In this document: one piece after another, positions 16,199 through 25,214 of the stretch
Numbering within the stretch: position 1 is the stretch's first letter
Layout of the letters: each line of letters starts with the position of its first letter
Assembly: GCF_030546695.1 (NCBI RefSeq)
Contig: NZ_JAUOTP010000002.1
Location: forward strand, 434,001-498,000
Length of the DNA stretch: 64,000 nucleotides
Reading direction: 5' to 3'
DNA from: Sphingomonas natans
GTDB lineage: Bacteria; Pseudomonadota; Alphaproteobacteria; Sphingomonadales; Sphingomonadaceae
Notes under the pieces: generated by a model
Seen by the model: only the letters and a program-made list of their open reading frames with translations
Told to the model about the DNA's origin: nothing
Databases searched by the model: none
Made by a program: the position numbers and the translations under genes

Positions 16199-16213
16199 TT
16201 AATGGACCTTTAA
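16199..16213. promoter_or_regulatory. CtrA box TTAA-N7-TTAA
   Basis: TTAA-TGGACCT-TTAA is a perfect match to the full CtrA binding consensus, 73 bases before ctrA and 86 before the pseudouridine synthase ATG. In Caulobacter CtrA binds such sites in its own promoter. No GANTC (CcrM) site was seen in this gap. Confidence 0.75.
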
Positions 16214-16298
16214 ATTCAATATCGCGACGTAAATGTTAGTAAACAAAGTTGGTACCGCTCAAGGAGGCGTTCGTGCCGCTCTTGTGCTAGGGAGCCGC

Positions 16299-16964
16299 AT
16301 GAATCTGCCCATCCTGTTCGAAGACGCCGAAGCTCTCGTGATCGACAAGCCCGCTGGCCTCGCGGTCGATCGTCCCCGCGCGGGGGGCGATTCGCTCGAC
16401 GCGCGACTTGGCAATCTGCGATTCGGTTTCCAGCGACCGCCCAATGCGGTCCACCGCCTCGATCGCGATACGTCGGGGTGCCTGCTTCTCGCGCGCAATC
16501 CCAAGGCGATGCGCCGCTTCGCCGCCACCTTCGAGGAACGGCTGGTCGCCAAATCCTATCTTGCGGTCGTCAAGGGCGAGGTTCCGCCCGAGGGTGAGAT
16601 CGATCTCGCGCTGACCAAGACAAGCACGGCCGAAGAGGGCTGGCGCATCGTTCCAGATCCGAGTGGCAAGCCGGCGGTGACCCGCTGGCGGACGATTGCG
16701 GCGAACGGCGATCACAGCCTGTTGCTGCTCACGCCCGAGACGGGCCGTACCCACCAGCTCCGCGTCCATCTCGCCAGCGGCCTCGATCGCCCGATCGTCG
16801 GCGACCCCGTGTACGGGCGCGGCGCGGATCTCGGCATGATGCTTCACGCATGGCGGCTCGTCGTGCCGCGCGGTGAACGCGCACCGATCAAGGCCGAGGC
16901 GCCGATCCCGCAGCGCTTCGCCGCCTTCGGCTTCTTCGCGGATTCGCTCGATGGCATCGACTGA
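16299..16964 (+). CDS. RluA-family pseudouridine synthase
   Basis: A 221-residue enzyme that isomerises uridine to pseudouridine in rRNA or tRNA. The catalytic motif is HRLDRDTSGCLLLARN, with the catalytic Asp in the central RLD. Family blocks LFEDAEALVIDKPAGL, KSYLAVVKGEV and PETGRTHQLRVHLA follow. No S4 domain precedes the core, and the protein is short, like RluA-type single-domain enzymes. I start at MNLPILFED, which fits the family; 22 upstream codons are open. Its 3' end overlaps arfB by 14 bases. The exact target site cannot be told from the sequence. Confidence 0.92.
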   Translation: MNLPILFEDAEALVIDKPAGLAVDRPRAGGDSLDARLGNLRFGFQRPPNAVHRLDRDTSGCLLLARNPKAMRRFAATFEERLVAKSYLAVVKGEVPPEGEIDLALTKTSTAEEGWRIVPDPSGKPAVTRWRTIAANGDHSLLLLTPETGRTHQLRVHLASGLDRPIVGDPVYGRGADLGMMLHAWRLVVPRGERAPIKAEAPIPQRFAAFGFFADSLDGID

Positions 16965-17361
16965 GCCACCTGCCTTGCCCGAGAGCGCACTGGAGGAAAA
17001 GTTCCTCGCCGCGACCGGGCCGGGCGGGCAGAATGTGAACAAGGTCGCGACCGCCTGCCAGCTCCGGCTCGATGTCTATGCGCTGCGACTGGCGCCCGAC
17101 ATATTCGATCGGCTGAAGTTGCTCGCCGGCAGCCGCTGGTCGCAGGGCTCGATCCTGGTGACGGCGCGGCGCTTCCGGACGCGCGAGGCGAATCGCGAGG
17201 ATGCGCGACACCGGCTCGCCGAAATGGTCGCGCAGGCCCATATCCGCCCCGAACGGCGCGTGAAGACCAAGCCGAGCAAGGCCGCCAAGGCTCGCCGCGT
17301 AGAGACCAAAGCGCAGCGCGGCACGATCAAGCAGGGCCGCGCACGCCCCCAAATCGACTAG
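16951..17361 (+). CDS. arfB: alternative ribosome-rescue factor ArfB (peptidyl-tRNA hydrolase)
   Basis: ArfB (YaeJ) is a codon-independent release factor that frees ribosomes stalled at mRNA 3' ends. The 136-residue product contains the GGQ catalytic motif in ATGPGGQNVNKVATA and ends in a basic tail (KTKPSKAAKARRVETKAQRGTIKQGR) of the kind that enters the empty mRNA channel. It lacks the codon-recognition domains of RF1/RF2. The ATG lies within the end of the pseudouridine synthase gene, and the downstream gene starts one base after its stop, so the three are likely one operon. Confidence 0.94.
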   Translation: MASTEPPALPESALEEKFLAATGPGGQNVNKVATACQLRLDVYALRLAPDIFDRLKLLAGSRWSQGSILVTARRFRTREANREDARHRLAEMVAQAHIRPERRVKTKPSKAAKARRVETKAQRGTIKQGRARPQID

Positions 17362-17362
17362 G

Positions 17363-17860
17363 ATGACCTTGATGTATCAGTTCGAGATTGCCGGCTCCGA
17401 CAAGGCGACGCTCTATCGCGAGCTTGCTCAGGCACTCGATGCGCTCACCGCCAACGAGCCGGACGCGATTGCCAACATGGCCAATGCCGCCGCTCTGCTG
17501 TGGGAATATCTGCCCGAACTCAACTGGGCGGGCTTCTATCGGAACGTGGGCAATGAACTCGTCCTCGGGCCGTTCCAGGGCAAGGCCGCCTGCATCCGCA
17601 TCCCGTTCGGCAAGGGCGTGTGTGGCACCGCGGCGGCAAACCGCACGGCGCAGCGCATCGAGGATGTCCACGCTTTTCCTGGACATATCGCCTGCGATGC
17701 CGCGTCGGCGTCCGAACTGGTCGTCCCCATCGTCCAGGACGGTCGGCTGATCGGGGTGCTCGATCTCGACAGCCCCGCGCTTGCCCGCTTCGATGCCGAG
17801 GATCAGGCGGGGTGCGAGACGCTAATGAGGCTGCTCGGCCCGCGCATATCGGCTTCGTAA
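17363..17860 (+). CDS. msrC: free methionine-(R)-sulfoxide reductase (GAF domain)
   Basis: A 165-residue single GAF-domain enzyme that reduces free methionine-R-sulfoxide through Cys redox chemistry. The family's three Cys are present, in GKAACIRIPFGKGVCGTAA and GHIACDAAS, as are LNWAGFYR, LVLGPFQG, SELVVPI and LIGVLDLDSP. It follows arfB by a single base. The start MTLMYQFE could also be the second Met. Such enzymes protect against oxidised methionine in the cytoplasm. Confidence 0.93.
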   Translation: MTLMYQFEIAGSDKATLYRELAQALDALTANEPDAIANMANAAALLWEYLPELNWAGFYRNVGNELVLGPFQGKAACIRIPFGKGVCGTAAANRTAQRIEDVHAFPGHIACDAASASELVVPIVQDGRLIGVLDLDSPALARFDAEDQAGCETLMRLLGPRISAS

Positions 17861-17906
17861 CAGTCCGATACACACAGGCGCGAGGGACCGGATTATACGG
17901 TCCGTC

Positions 17907-18149
17907 ATGAACAGCATCCTTCGCCCTCTGCTTCCGCTCCTGTTGCTGGTGCCGCTGATGGCGGCGGGCTCCGCGCGCGCCGCTGTCCCCGCCCCGTCGA
18001 TAGCCGCGCTAGTGGCACAACCGCTGCGCCTGCCCCCGCCGGTCCGGTCTAGCGGCGAGATCGTCCGCGCGGAGCGCGCATCGGTCGCCCGCCTATTCAC
18101 CGTCTCGGCGCTATCCTGCGTCCGCACCGGCAATCGGATGGTCTGCTAG
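17907..18149 (+). CDS. small exported protein of unknown function
   Basis: An 80-residue protein with a strong signal peptide (MNSILRPLLPLLLLVPLMAA, cut near ARA-AVP), leaving about 54 residues rich in Pro, Arg and Ala. Two Cys close to the C-terminus (SCVRTGNRMVC) could form a small disulfide loop. I know no family. The last bases overlap the end of the convergent GST gene by four. Confidence 0.6.
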   Translation: MNSILRPLLPLLLLVPLMAAGSARAAVPAPSIAALVAQPLRLPPPVRSSGEIVRAERASVARLFTVSALSCVRTGNRMVC

Positions 18150-18817
18150 AAATCCAGCTTGTCGTAATGATCGGGCGGGGAGATCACCTCCATCCGCTCG
18201 GCAAGGAGGGGCCGGAAGCTCGGCCGGCTCTTCATCCCCGAATACCAGTGGCGCGTCCGCTCGTGCCCGCGCCAATCGATCCCCCCGAGATAGTCCGCGA
18301 CCGAGATGTGCGCCGCGGCGGCGAGATCGGCGAGACTGAACAGGGGGCCTGCCATCCAGCGGCGATGATCCAGAAGCCAATCGACATAATCGAGGTGGCT
18401 GTTTGCCCCGCGCATCGCATCGCGCAGCGCCTTCGCATCGGGGGACTGGCGGTGGACGAGCCTCTTCTCCATCCGCTCGAACATCAGCGGACGCACGACT
18501 TCGTCATGGAATTTGCCGTCGAACCAGGCGGCGAGGCGGCGGACCTCGGCGCGGTTGGCAGCCGTCCCCGGCAGCATCGACGCGCGCTCGATCGTCTCTT
18601 CCAGATATTCGCAGATCGCGCCCGAATCGATCAGCGGTGCGCCGGAGTTCTTGTCGACCAGCACCGGCGTCTGCCCGGCGGGATTCATGTCGATGAATTC
18701 GTCGCGCTGCTCCCACGGATTTTCGCGAATGAGCTCGCACCCCTCCCCCTTCTCGCCCAGAAGAAGACGGACCTTGCGCGAGAACGGACAAAGGGGAAAC
18801 TGGTAGAGCTGCCACAT
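18146..18817 (-). CDS. glutathione S-transferase-fold protein, FzlA-like
   Basis: A 223-residue protein with an N-terminal thioredoxin-like GST domain (LYQFPLCPFSRKVRLLLGEKG; NPAGQTPVLVD; IDSGAICEYLEETI) and a helical C-terminal domain. The N-terminus, the WEQRDEF segment and the length resemble FzlA, the alphaproteobacterial GST homologue that binds FtsZ and affects division, but ordinary GSTs share much of this. Active glutathione transfer is not certain. The gene converges on a small exported-protein gene. Confidence 0.82.
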   Translation of the reverse strand: MWQLYQFPLCPFSRKVRLLLGEKGEGCELIRENPWEQRDEFIDMNPAGQTPVLVDKNSGAPLIDSGAICEYLEETIERASMLPGTAANRAEVRRLAAWFDGKFHDEVVRPLMFERMEKRLVHRQSPDAKALRDAMRGANSHLDYVDWLLDHRRWMAGPLFSLADLAAAAHISVADYLGGIDWRGHERTRHWYSGMKSRPSFRPLLAERMEVISPPDHYDKLDF

Positions 18818-18986
18818 GCTGATGCCACGTTATGGGAAGCTCGCGCCGGATTCCAGCGCAGCGAACGCGCGGCTCCGCTATTTTTGCAGGCGAAGCGCTC
18901 GCGGCCTTTTGCCGATGCAACTTTCCTAAGCGCGTTTCCGTAGCTTGCAGGCGCCGCGATGGCCGGCGCTCTCGAGAGGACGCACA

Positions 18987-19532
18987 ATGAAAATCCTGCA
19001 CACGACGATGCTGGCGCTCGCCGCCACCGCGCTCGCTCCCGCCGCTTTCGCCGCGAACCCGATGGTAGGCGGCGCCGCAATGTATCCGACGAAGACGATC
19101 GTCGATAACGCCGTCAATTCCAAGGATCACACGACGCTGGTCGCGGCCGTCACTGCGGCCGGGCTCGTCGATACGCTGAAGGGCCCCGGCCCCTTCACCG
19201 TATTCGCGCCGACCAACGCCGCCTTCGCCAAGCTTCCCGCCGGCACGGTCGATACGCTGGTGAAGCCCGAGAACAAGGCGACTTTGACCTCGATCCTCAC
19301 CTATCATGTCGTCTCCGGCGCGATGACGTCCAAGGATATCATGGCGGCGATCAAGGCCGGCGGCGGCAAGGCCACGCTGACCACCGTCCAGGGCGAGCCG
19401 CTGACCGCGAGCATGATGGGCAAGACGCTGATGCTCACCGACGCCAAGGGCGGGATGAGCCACGTCACGATCAAGGACGTCATGCAGTCCAACGGCGTGA
19501 TCCACGTCGTCGACACGGTGCTGATGCCGTAA
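18987..19532 (+). CDS. exported fasciclin-domain protein
   Basis: A 181-residue secreted protein: signal peptide MKILHTTMLALAATALAPAAFA, then one FAS1 domain with the H1 block GPGPFTVFAPTNAAFAKLP and the H2 block GVIHVVDTVLMP. Single-FAS1 proteins in bacteria are usually periplasmic or extracellular adhesion proteins; the partner is unknown. Met is frequent in the mature N-terminus (NPMVGGAAM). I start at MKILHT, preceded by GAGAGG; the frame is open upstream without support. Confidence 0.9.
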   Translation: MKILHTTMLALAATALAPAAFAANPMVGGAAMYPTKTIVDNAVNSKDHTTLVAAVTAAGLVDTLKGPGPFTVFAPTNAAFAKLPAGTVDTLVKPENKATLTSILTYHVVSGAMTSKDIMAAIKAGGGKATLTTVQGEPLTASMMGKTLMLTDAKGGMSHVTIKDVMQSNGVIHVVDTVLMP

Positions 19533-19538
19533 TTGCTG

Positions 19539-19644
19539 CCCCCTCCTTGAGGGGAGGAGTTGGGGGTGGGTCGCTATCTATCGGGCGGTGCGATCCGCCC
19601 AGAGCCATCCACCCCTCGATCCCCTCCCTGCGTGCAGGGAGGGG
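19539..19644. repeat. palindromic G/C-tract intergenic repeat
   Basis: A nested inverted repeat: CCCCTCCTTGAGGGGAGG at the left, and CCCCTCCCTGCGTGCAGGGAGGGG at the right, with GGGGGTGGG / CCACCCC inside. The whole element is about 106 bases and sits between the convergent fasciclin and phospholipase D genes, where it can serve as a two-way terminator. Confidence 0.75.
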
Positions 19645-19652
19645 AAGCTGTT

Positions 19653-20837
19653 TCAGAATTCCTGGGCCTCGCCGCCGAAATTGAGCCGGCGCGTCACGCT
19701 CGCGTCGAGCACGGCCATCACGAAATAGGCGAAGCTCCAGCGCAGGCGATCGACGATTCCCGCCTTGGCCAGCAGCGCCGGCGTGATCTGCCGCGAATCG
19801 GCCATCTCGCCTTCGAAATAGCGCCGCATGTGCGCGGCGACGGCAGGATCGTCGATCCGCAGCATCAGTTCCAGATTGAGGAACAGGCTGCGCATGTCGA
19901 AATTGGCCGATCCGATATGGACGACCTCGTCGATCACGTAGAGCTTTGTGTGCAGGCGCTGTGGCTGATATTCGAACACTCCGACGCCGCGCTTCAGCAT
20001 CCGCTTGAACAGATGCCGCGCTGCCGCGACCGCAACCGCATGATCCGATTTGGACGGCGTGATGACGCGCGCCACCCCGCCGCGCTGCGCGACGCGCTCC
20101 ATGCGCCGCATCATGAGCGGGTGCGGCGCGAAATAGGCAGAGATGATGTCGAGCTTCTGCGCATGCTGGATCTCGTGCTTCACCGTCCGTGCCCAGGGCG
20201 AAAGCTTGCGCGTCGGCCCGCCCAGCAGCCAGCGGACCGGGCCGCCCTTCGGCTCGCTCCATGTCGCGAGTGCCTTGCGCAGATCGCGCAGCCGCGCTTT
20301 GGGCTGGTGCGTCCACTGCGCGAGCGCGTCGAAATAGCCGACGAGGCGCGTCGCCGCCGGCCCCTCCACCAGCAGCCCCAGATCGCGCCAGCCGGTCTCG
20401 TCCTCGAAATAATCGTCCTGGATGTTGAAGCCGCCGATGATCACGCGCTCTTCGTCGGCCAGCGCGAGCTTCTGGTGATTGCGCAGCAGATAGCGCCGCC
20501 CGTAGCGAGGCAGGAAACGGCAGACGTCGGCGCCACCTTGCGAAAGCGCATCGAAGAAATCGGCGGGGACCGAACTGCCGAAACCGTCGACGATCACGCG
20601 CACGTCGACCCCGCGGTCCAGCGCCTGCTTCATCGCATCGCGCACCTGCCGGCCGGACGCATCGTCGCAATAGATATAATAGAGAATGCGCAGCGACCGC
20701 GCCGCCCCGTCGATCAGCGCCAGCAGCGCGGCCAATCGCGTGCTGCCGGCGATGAGCGGCGTCAGGCGATCGCCGTCGACCTCGAAGCTCGGCGCGCCGC
20801 CCTCGCCCGCGAGATTGACTTCCGGGGCGTCATTCAT
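19653..20837 (-). CDS. phospholipase D-family phosphatidyltransferase (cardiolipin synthase-like)
   Basis: A 394-residue protein with two HKD motifs, HQKLALADE in the first half and HTKLYVIDE in the second, each followed by GGFN / GSANFD as in cardiolipin synthases. Such enzymes transfer a phosphatidyl group between phospholipids at the membrane. The N-terminal transmembrane segments of the classical Cls are missing, so it resembles ClsB/ClsC more than ClsA. The ATG with AAGGA upstream is preferred; a longer frame would run into rpoZ. It is divergent from rpoZ, with only 52 bases between starts. Confidence 0.87.
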   Translation of the reverse strand: MNDAPEVNLAGEGGAPSFEVDGDRLTPLIAGSTRLAALLALIDGAARSLRILYYIYCDDASGRQVRDAMKQALDRGVDVRVIVDGFGSSVPADFFDALSQGGADVCRFLPRYGRRYLLRNHQKLALADEERVIIGGFNIQDDYFEDETGWRDLGLLVEGPAATRLVGYFDALAQWTHQPKARLRDLRKALATWSEPKGGPVRWLLGGPTRKLSPWARTVKHEIQHAQKLDIISAYFAPHPLMMRRMERVAQRGGVARVITPSKSDHAVAVAAARHLFKRMLKRGVGVFEYQPQRLHTKLYVIDEVVHIGSANFDMRSLFLNLELMLRIDDPAVAAHMRRYFEGEMADSRQITPALLAKAGIVDRLRWSFAYFVMAVLDASVTRRLNFGGEAQEF

Positions 20838-20889
20838 TATCTGGCCGGTCCTTCCGAAAGTCCGAAAATTCTCATAGCGGAGCGTTGGC

Positions 20890-21231
20890 ATGGCGCGCGT
20901 AACGGTCGAAGATTGCGTCGACAAGATTCCCAATCGTTTTGACCTGGTGTTGCTGGCGGCTCAACGCGCCCGGCAGATTTCCGGCGGCGCCGAACTCACG
21001 ATCGATCGCGATCGCGACAAGAACCCCGTCGTCGCGCTGCGCGAGATCGCCGAGGAGACGGTGGTTCCCGACGAGCTTCAGGAGCTGGTCGTCTCCAATC
21101 TGCAGCGTGTGCAGGTCGATGACGAAGACGCGCCCGACGCCGTCGGCTCGCTCGCCGCTTCGGCCGAGGCGCTGCGCCTCACCGCCGCCGCGCCGCCGCG
21201 CAACCAGAGCCTCGGCGCCGATTACGAATAA
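20890..21231 (+). CDS. rpoZ: RNA polymerase omega subunit
   Basis: Omega stabilises the beta-prime subunit of RNA polymerase and, in many bacteria, is part of the (p)ppGpp site. The 113-residue product begins [30 protein letters not shown], nearly invariant in the family, followed by [15 protein letters not shown]. The C-terminal 45 residues are acidic and variable, as usual in alphaproteobacteria. It precedes the spoT/rel gene, a conserved pairing that links the polymerase and the alarmone synthetase, but a hairpin between them suggests separate transcripts. Confidence 0.97.
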   Translation: MARVTVEDCVDKIPNRFDLVLLAAQRARQISGGAELTIDRDRDKNPVVALREIAEETVVPDELQELVVSNLQRVQVDDEDAPDAVGSLAASAEALRLTAAAPPRNQSLGADYE

Positions 21232-21239
21232 GCGAATGT

Positions 21240-21267
21240 GGCCGGCGCGCGACGCCGCCGGCCTTTT
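21240..21267 (+). terminator. intrinsic terminator after rpoZ
   Basis: GGCCGGCG-cgcgacgc-CGCCGGCC followed by TTTT, starting nine bases after the rpoZ stop: an eight-base perfect GC stem plus U-run. Read-through to spoT remains possible since the U-run is short. Confidence 0.8.
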
Positions 21268-21327
21268 CGCGCTCTAAATATCGCTGCGCGCTTGCCTTGA
21301 GGCGCGCGCACCCCCCATCTTGGGAGG

Positions 21328-23451
21328 GTGCTACGCCAATATGAGCTTATCGACCGGGTCCTGAGCTACGATCCGACGGCCAACGAGGCCTTGCTGAACC
21401 GCGCCTACGTCTTTTCGATGGCGGCGCATGGCAGCCAGAAGCGCGCGTCGGGTGACCCTTATTTCAGCCACCCGATCGAGGTGGCCGGCATCCTCACCGA
21501 TCTCCACCTCGACGACGAGACGATCGCGACCGCGATCCTCCACGACACGATCGAGGATACGGTCGCCACGCAGGAGGAAATCGAGGCGAAGTTCGGCCCC
21601 GCGGTCGCGCGCCTCGTCGACGGCGTCACCAAGCTCTCCAAGATCGAGGCGCAGAGCGAGAATGAGCGCGCTGCGGAAAATCTCCGCAAGTTCCTGCTCG
21701 CCATGTCGGACGATATCCGCGTCCTGCTCGTGAAGCTTGCCGATCGTCTGCACAATATGCGGACGCTCCATCACATTCCGAAGCCCGAGAAGCGCCGCCG
21801 CATCGCCCGCGAGACGATGGATATCTATGCGCCGCTGGCCGAGCGGATCGGCATGTACGGCTTCATGAGCGAGATGCAGACGCTCGCTTTCCGGGAGCTG
21901 GAACCGGAAGCCTATGCCTCCATCACGAAGCGAATGGAGCAGCTGCGCGAAGGCAGCGGCGATCGCGTCGCGCGGATCACGTCGGGACTCAAGCTGCTGC
22001 TCGGCCAGAAGGGCATTGCGGCCGAGGTCCAGGGCCGCGAGAAGCAGCCCTTCTCGATCTGGCGCAAGCTCGCCGAACGCCATGTCAGCTTCGAACAGCT
22101 GACCGACATCATGGCCTTCCGGTTGATCGTCGACGATCCCGAGCAATGCTATCGCGCACTCGGCATGATCCACCAGCGCTGGCCGACCATTCCCGGCCGC
22201 TTCAAGGATTATATCTCGACGCCGAAGCGCAACGGCTATCGCTCGCTCCACACCGCGGTCATCCATTCCGAACGCGTCCGCATCGAGATCCAGATCCGCA
22301 CGCAGGAGATGCACGAGCAGGCCGAACATGGCGTCGCCGCGCACTGGGCCTACAAGCAGGGCACGCCGATGCGCGGCGACAGCTATGGCAGCTGGATCCG
22401 CGATCTCGTCGATCTCGTCGATACCGCCGCGTCTCCCGAAGAGCTGCTCGAGAACGCGCGGATGGCGATGTACCAAGATCGCATCTTCGCGTTCACGCCC
22501 GCGGGCGAGCTGATCCAGCTGCCGAAGAATGCGACGCCCGTCGATTTCGCTTATGCCGTCCACACCGATCTCGGCGACCAGACCGTCGGCGCCAAGGTCA
22601 ATGGCCGCGTCGTGCCGCTGCGCACCGTCATCCACAATGGCGATCAGGTGCAGATCCTCAAATCGAAGGCGCAGGAGCCACAGGCGGCGTGGGAGAGCTT
22701 CGCGGTGACCGCCAAGGCGCGCGCCGCGATCCGCCGCTATGTCCGCCAGAAGGACGAAGCGGAGTCGGTAGCGCTCGGCCGTCGGCTCTACGAACAGATT
22801 ATCGCCCGCCTGCCTGCACAACTCGCGCCTGACGCGCTGTCGCTGGCGCTCAAGCGCCTGCGCCTTCCCGATGCGGACCGGCTGATGGGCGCGATCGCGC
22901 GGCGCAAGCTGACCGACCAGCAGGTCATGGAAGCGCTGATGCCGGGCTCCGCCGGCGAAGGCCAGCTTCCGGCCAAGCCCGCCAGCGCGCCGCGCTCAAT
23001 CTCGATGAAGGGACTGACCCCCGGCGTCGCCTTCACGCTCGCGCCCTGCTGCACGCCCGTGCCGGGCGATCGCATCGTCGGCGTCCGCCTGCCCCACGCG
23101 CCGGTCGAGGTCCACGCGATCGAATGTCCGGTACTGGCAAGCGCGCAGGAAGAGGATTGGGTCGATCTTGCCTGGGGCGACGGCAGCGAGGGCGGCACCG
23201 CGCGGCTCCAGGTCGTCGTCCGCAACGAGCCCGGATCGCTGGCGGTCATGGCCGGCATCTTCGGCGCGCAGGGCGCCAATATCGTCAATCTCAACCTCGC
23301 CCAGCGCGACGCCAGCTTCCACACCTATCAGGCGCTGATCGAGGTCCACGATCTCCAGCATTTGACCCGCATCCTCGCATCGCTGCGCGCGACGGATGCG
23401 ATCGTGCGTGCCGAGCGGATGGAGCGGGCGGTGGCGGTCGCCGCGGAATAG
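21328..23451 (+). CDS. spoT: bifunctional (p)ppGpp synthetase/hydrolase
   Basis: A 707-residue Rel/SpoT homologue that makes and degrades the alarmone (p)ppGpp during starvation. Domains in order: HD hydrolase (FSHPIEVAGIL, AILHDTIEDT, residues about 30-170), synthetase (KDYISTPKRNGYRSLHT, about 230-350), TGS (IFAFTPAGELIQLPKNATPVDFAYAVH), a CCTPVPGD zinc-finger-like region, and a C-terminal ACT domain (RNEPGSLAVMAGIFGAQGANI). Both catalytic domains look intact. The start is a GTG preceded by GGGAGG. It is the usual single long RSH of alphaproteobacteria. Confidence 0.97.
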   Translation: MLRQYELIDRVLSYDPTANEALLNRAYVFSMAAHGSQKRASGDPYFSHPIEVAGILTDLHLDDETIATAILHDTIEDTVATQEEIEAKFGPAVARLVDGVTKLSKIEAQSENERAAENLRKFLLAMSDDIRVLLVKLADRLHNMRTLHHIPKPEKRRRIARETMDIYAPLAERIGMYGFMSEMQTLAFRELEPEAYASITKRMEQLREGSGDRVARITSGLKLLLGQKGIAAEVQGREKQPFSIWRKLAERHVSFEQLTDIMAFRLIVDDPEQCYRALGMIHQRWPTIPGRFKDYISTPKRNGYRSLHTAVIHSERVRIEIQIRTQEMHEQAEHGVAAHWAYKQGTPMRGDSYGSWIRDLVDLVDTAASPEELLENARMAMYQDRIFAFTPAGELIQLPKNATPVDFAYAVHTDLGDQTVGAKVNGRVVPLRTVIHNGDQVQILKSKAQEPQAAWESFAVTAKARAAIRRYVRQKDEAESVALGRRLYEQIIARLPAQLAPDALSLALKRLRLPDADRLMGAIARRKLTDQQVMEALMPGSAGEGQLPAKPASAPRSISMKGLTPGVAFTLAPCCTPVPGDRIVGVRLPHAPVEVHAIECPVLASAQEEDWVDLAWGDGSEGGTARLQVVVRNEPGSLAVMAGIFGAQGANIVNLNLAQRDASFHTYQALIEVHDLQHLTRILASLRATDAIVRAERMERAVAVAAE

Positions 23452-23460
23452 GCTTTCGCC

Positions 23461-23931
23461 TCACGCGGACGGCGGCGTGCTGCTCCGGACTTTCTGGCCG
23501 ATCTTGTCGAGGATGCCGTTGACGAAGCCCGTCTCGCGCTTGTCGTAGAAGGCGTCGGCGACATCGACATATTCGGTGATGACGGCCTTGGTCGGCACGT
23601 CGATCCGCGCCATCAGCTCGTACGTGCCGGCGCGCAGGATCTGGCGCAGCGGCTTGTCGAGCCGGGCGAGGTTCCAGCCCGTCGCCAGATGCGCCTCGAT
23701 CGTCGCGTCGATCTCATCGCTGCGGGCGGTCACGCCGCGGACAAGATCGTCGAAGAAGGCGACCTCGGCCTGCGTATAGCGCTCGTCGTCGATCTCGGCG
23801 CCGAGGCGGTGCTGGTGGAATTCGTCGAGCAGGCGCGCGAGCGGCGTGCTCTCCATATCCTGCTGGTAGAGCGCCTGCACCGCGGCGAGACGCGCCGCCG
23901 AACGCGAGCGCGAGCGCGCAGCCCCGCTCAC
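23461..23931 (-). CDS. nusB: transcription antitermination factor NusB
   Basis: NusB with S10/NusE binds boxA in rRNA leaders and supports antitermination. The 156-residue all-helical product shows ARLAAVQALYQQDM near the N-terminus and LRQILRAGTYELM, PTKAVITEYVDVADAF and GFVNGILDKIG towards the C-terminus, all family signatures. The GTG start overlaps the hisD stop (GTGA), so it is the last gene of a hisG-hisD-nusB operon. The N-terminus is Arg/Ser-rich. The gene ends nine bases from convergent spoT. Confidence 0.95.
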   Translation of the reverse strand: MSGAARSRSRSAARLAAVQALYQQDMESTPLARLLDEFHQHRLGAEIDDERYTQAEVAFFDDLVRGVTARSDEIDATIEAHLATGWNLARLDKPLRQILRAGTYELMARIDVPTKAVITEYVDVADAFYDKRETGFVNGILDKIGQKVRSSTPPSA

Positions 23932-25214
23932 AGCCGCACCGCCACCGAGGCGGCATGGGCAGGCAACCCTTCCGCATGCGCCAGCGCGACCGCGGCCGGG
24001 CCGATGGCGCGCAGGCTCGCCGGCGTGCACGCGATGAAGGAGGTCCGCTTCATGAAATCCAGTACCGACAAACCAGAGGAAAAACGCGCGCGCCGCCCGG
24101 TGGGCAGCACATGATTGGGGCCGGCCACATAATCGCCGACCGCCTCCGGCGTGTGGCGGCCGAGGAAGGCCGAGCCGGCGTGGCGCACCCGATCGAACAG
24201 GGCGTCCGGATCGGCGACGGCGAGTTCGAGATGCTCGGGCGCCAGCCGATCGACCAGGGGTAGAGCGGCGTCCAGCGTGGGCACGAGGATGATCGCGCCG
24301 TTCGCCTCCCATGCGGTGCGCGCGGTGACACCCGTCGCGAGACGAGCGAGCTGTGCCTCGATCTCCGCCGCCACCGCATCGGCGAAGGCGGCATCGTCGG
24401 TGAACAGGATCGACTGGCTCGTCGGATCATGCTCGGCCTGGCTGAGCAGATCGGCGGCGATCCAGACGGGATCGTTCGCGCCATCGGCGACGACGACGAT
24501 CTCGGAAGGTCCTGCGACCATGTCGATCCCGACCACGCCGAACAGCTGGCGCTTGGCCTCCGCCACCCAGGCGTTGCCGGGGCCGACGATGACGTCGACG
24601 GCCTTCACTTTGTCCGTCCCGTAGGCGAGCGCGGCGATCGCCTGCGCGCCGCCGATGCGGATCACCTCGTCGACGCCGGCGATCTCGGCGGCCGCCAGAA
24701 CCAGCGGGTTGATCTCGCCGCTGGGGGTGGGCGTTACCATCGTCAGCCGGCCGACGCCCGCCGCCTTGGCGGGGATCGCGTTCATCAGCACCGACGAGGG
24801 ATAGGCGGCGCGCCCGCCGGGGACGTAGAGCCCGGCCGCGTCGACCGGCCGCCAGCGCGCGCCGAGGCGGACGCCCGCCGCATCGATCTCGTCGCGATCG
24901 GCGGGGCGTTGCGAGGCGTGATAGAGCGTGATCCGCTCGGCGGCGAGTTCGAGCGCGGCGCGCAAGTCGTTGTCGAGCCCGTCGAGCGCGGCACGGCGGG
25001 TCGCGCGGTCGATCTCCCAGCCGCCGGCGTCCAGATCGTGGCGGTCGAAGCGCTGCGTATAATCGCGCACTGCCAAATCGCCCTCGCTGCGGACGCGCGC
25101 GACGATCGCGGCGACGTCGCGCGAGACATCCTCGTCCGCCTCGCGCCGGGCATTGACCAGCAGATCGAAGGCGCCCGCGAAATCCGGCGCTGCCGAGTCG
25201 AGCCTAAGCGGCAC
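23928..25214 (-). CDS. hisD: histidinol dehydrogenase
   Basis: Zn-dependent enzyme that oxidises L-histidinol to histidine in two NAD-linked steps, the last of histidine biosynthesis. The 428-residue product contains [26 protein letters not shown]-type sequence, [40 protein letters not shown], the catalytic [10 protein letters not shown] and [23 protein letters not shown], all typical. The GTG start overlaps the hisG stop by 11 bases. Only two his genes are here; the rest must lie elsewhere. Confidence 0.97.
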   Translation of the reverse strand: MPLRLDSAAPDFAGAFDLLVNARREADEDVSRDVAAIVARVRSEGDLAVRDYTQRFDRHDLDAGGWEIDRATRRAALDGLDNDLRAALELAAERITLYHASQRPADRDEIDAAGVRLGARWRPVDAAGLYVPGGRAAYPSSVLMNAIPAKAAGVGRLTMVTPTPSGEINPLVLAAAEIAGVDEVIRIGGAQAIAALAYGTDKVKAVDVIVGPGNAWVAEAKRQLFGVVGIDMVAGPSEIVVVADGANDPVWIAADLLSQAEHDPTSQSILFTDDAAFADAVAAEIEAQLARLATGVTARTAWEANGAIILVPTLDAALPLVDRLAPEHLELAVADPDALFDRVRHAGSAFLGRHTPEAVGDYVAGPNHVLPTGRRARFSSGLSVLDFMKRTSFIACTPASLRAIGPAAVALAHAEGLPAHAASVAVRL

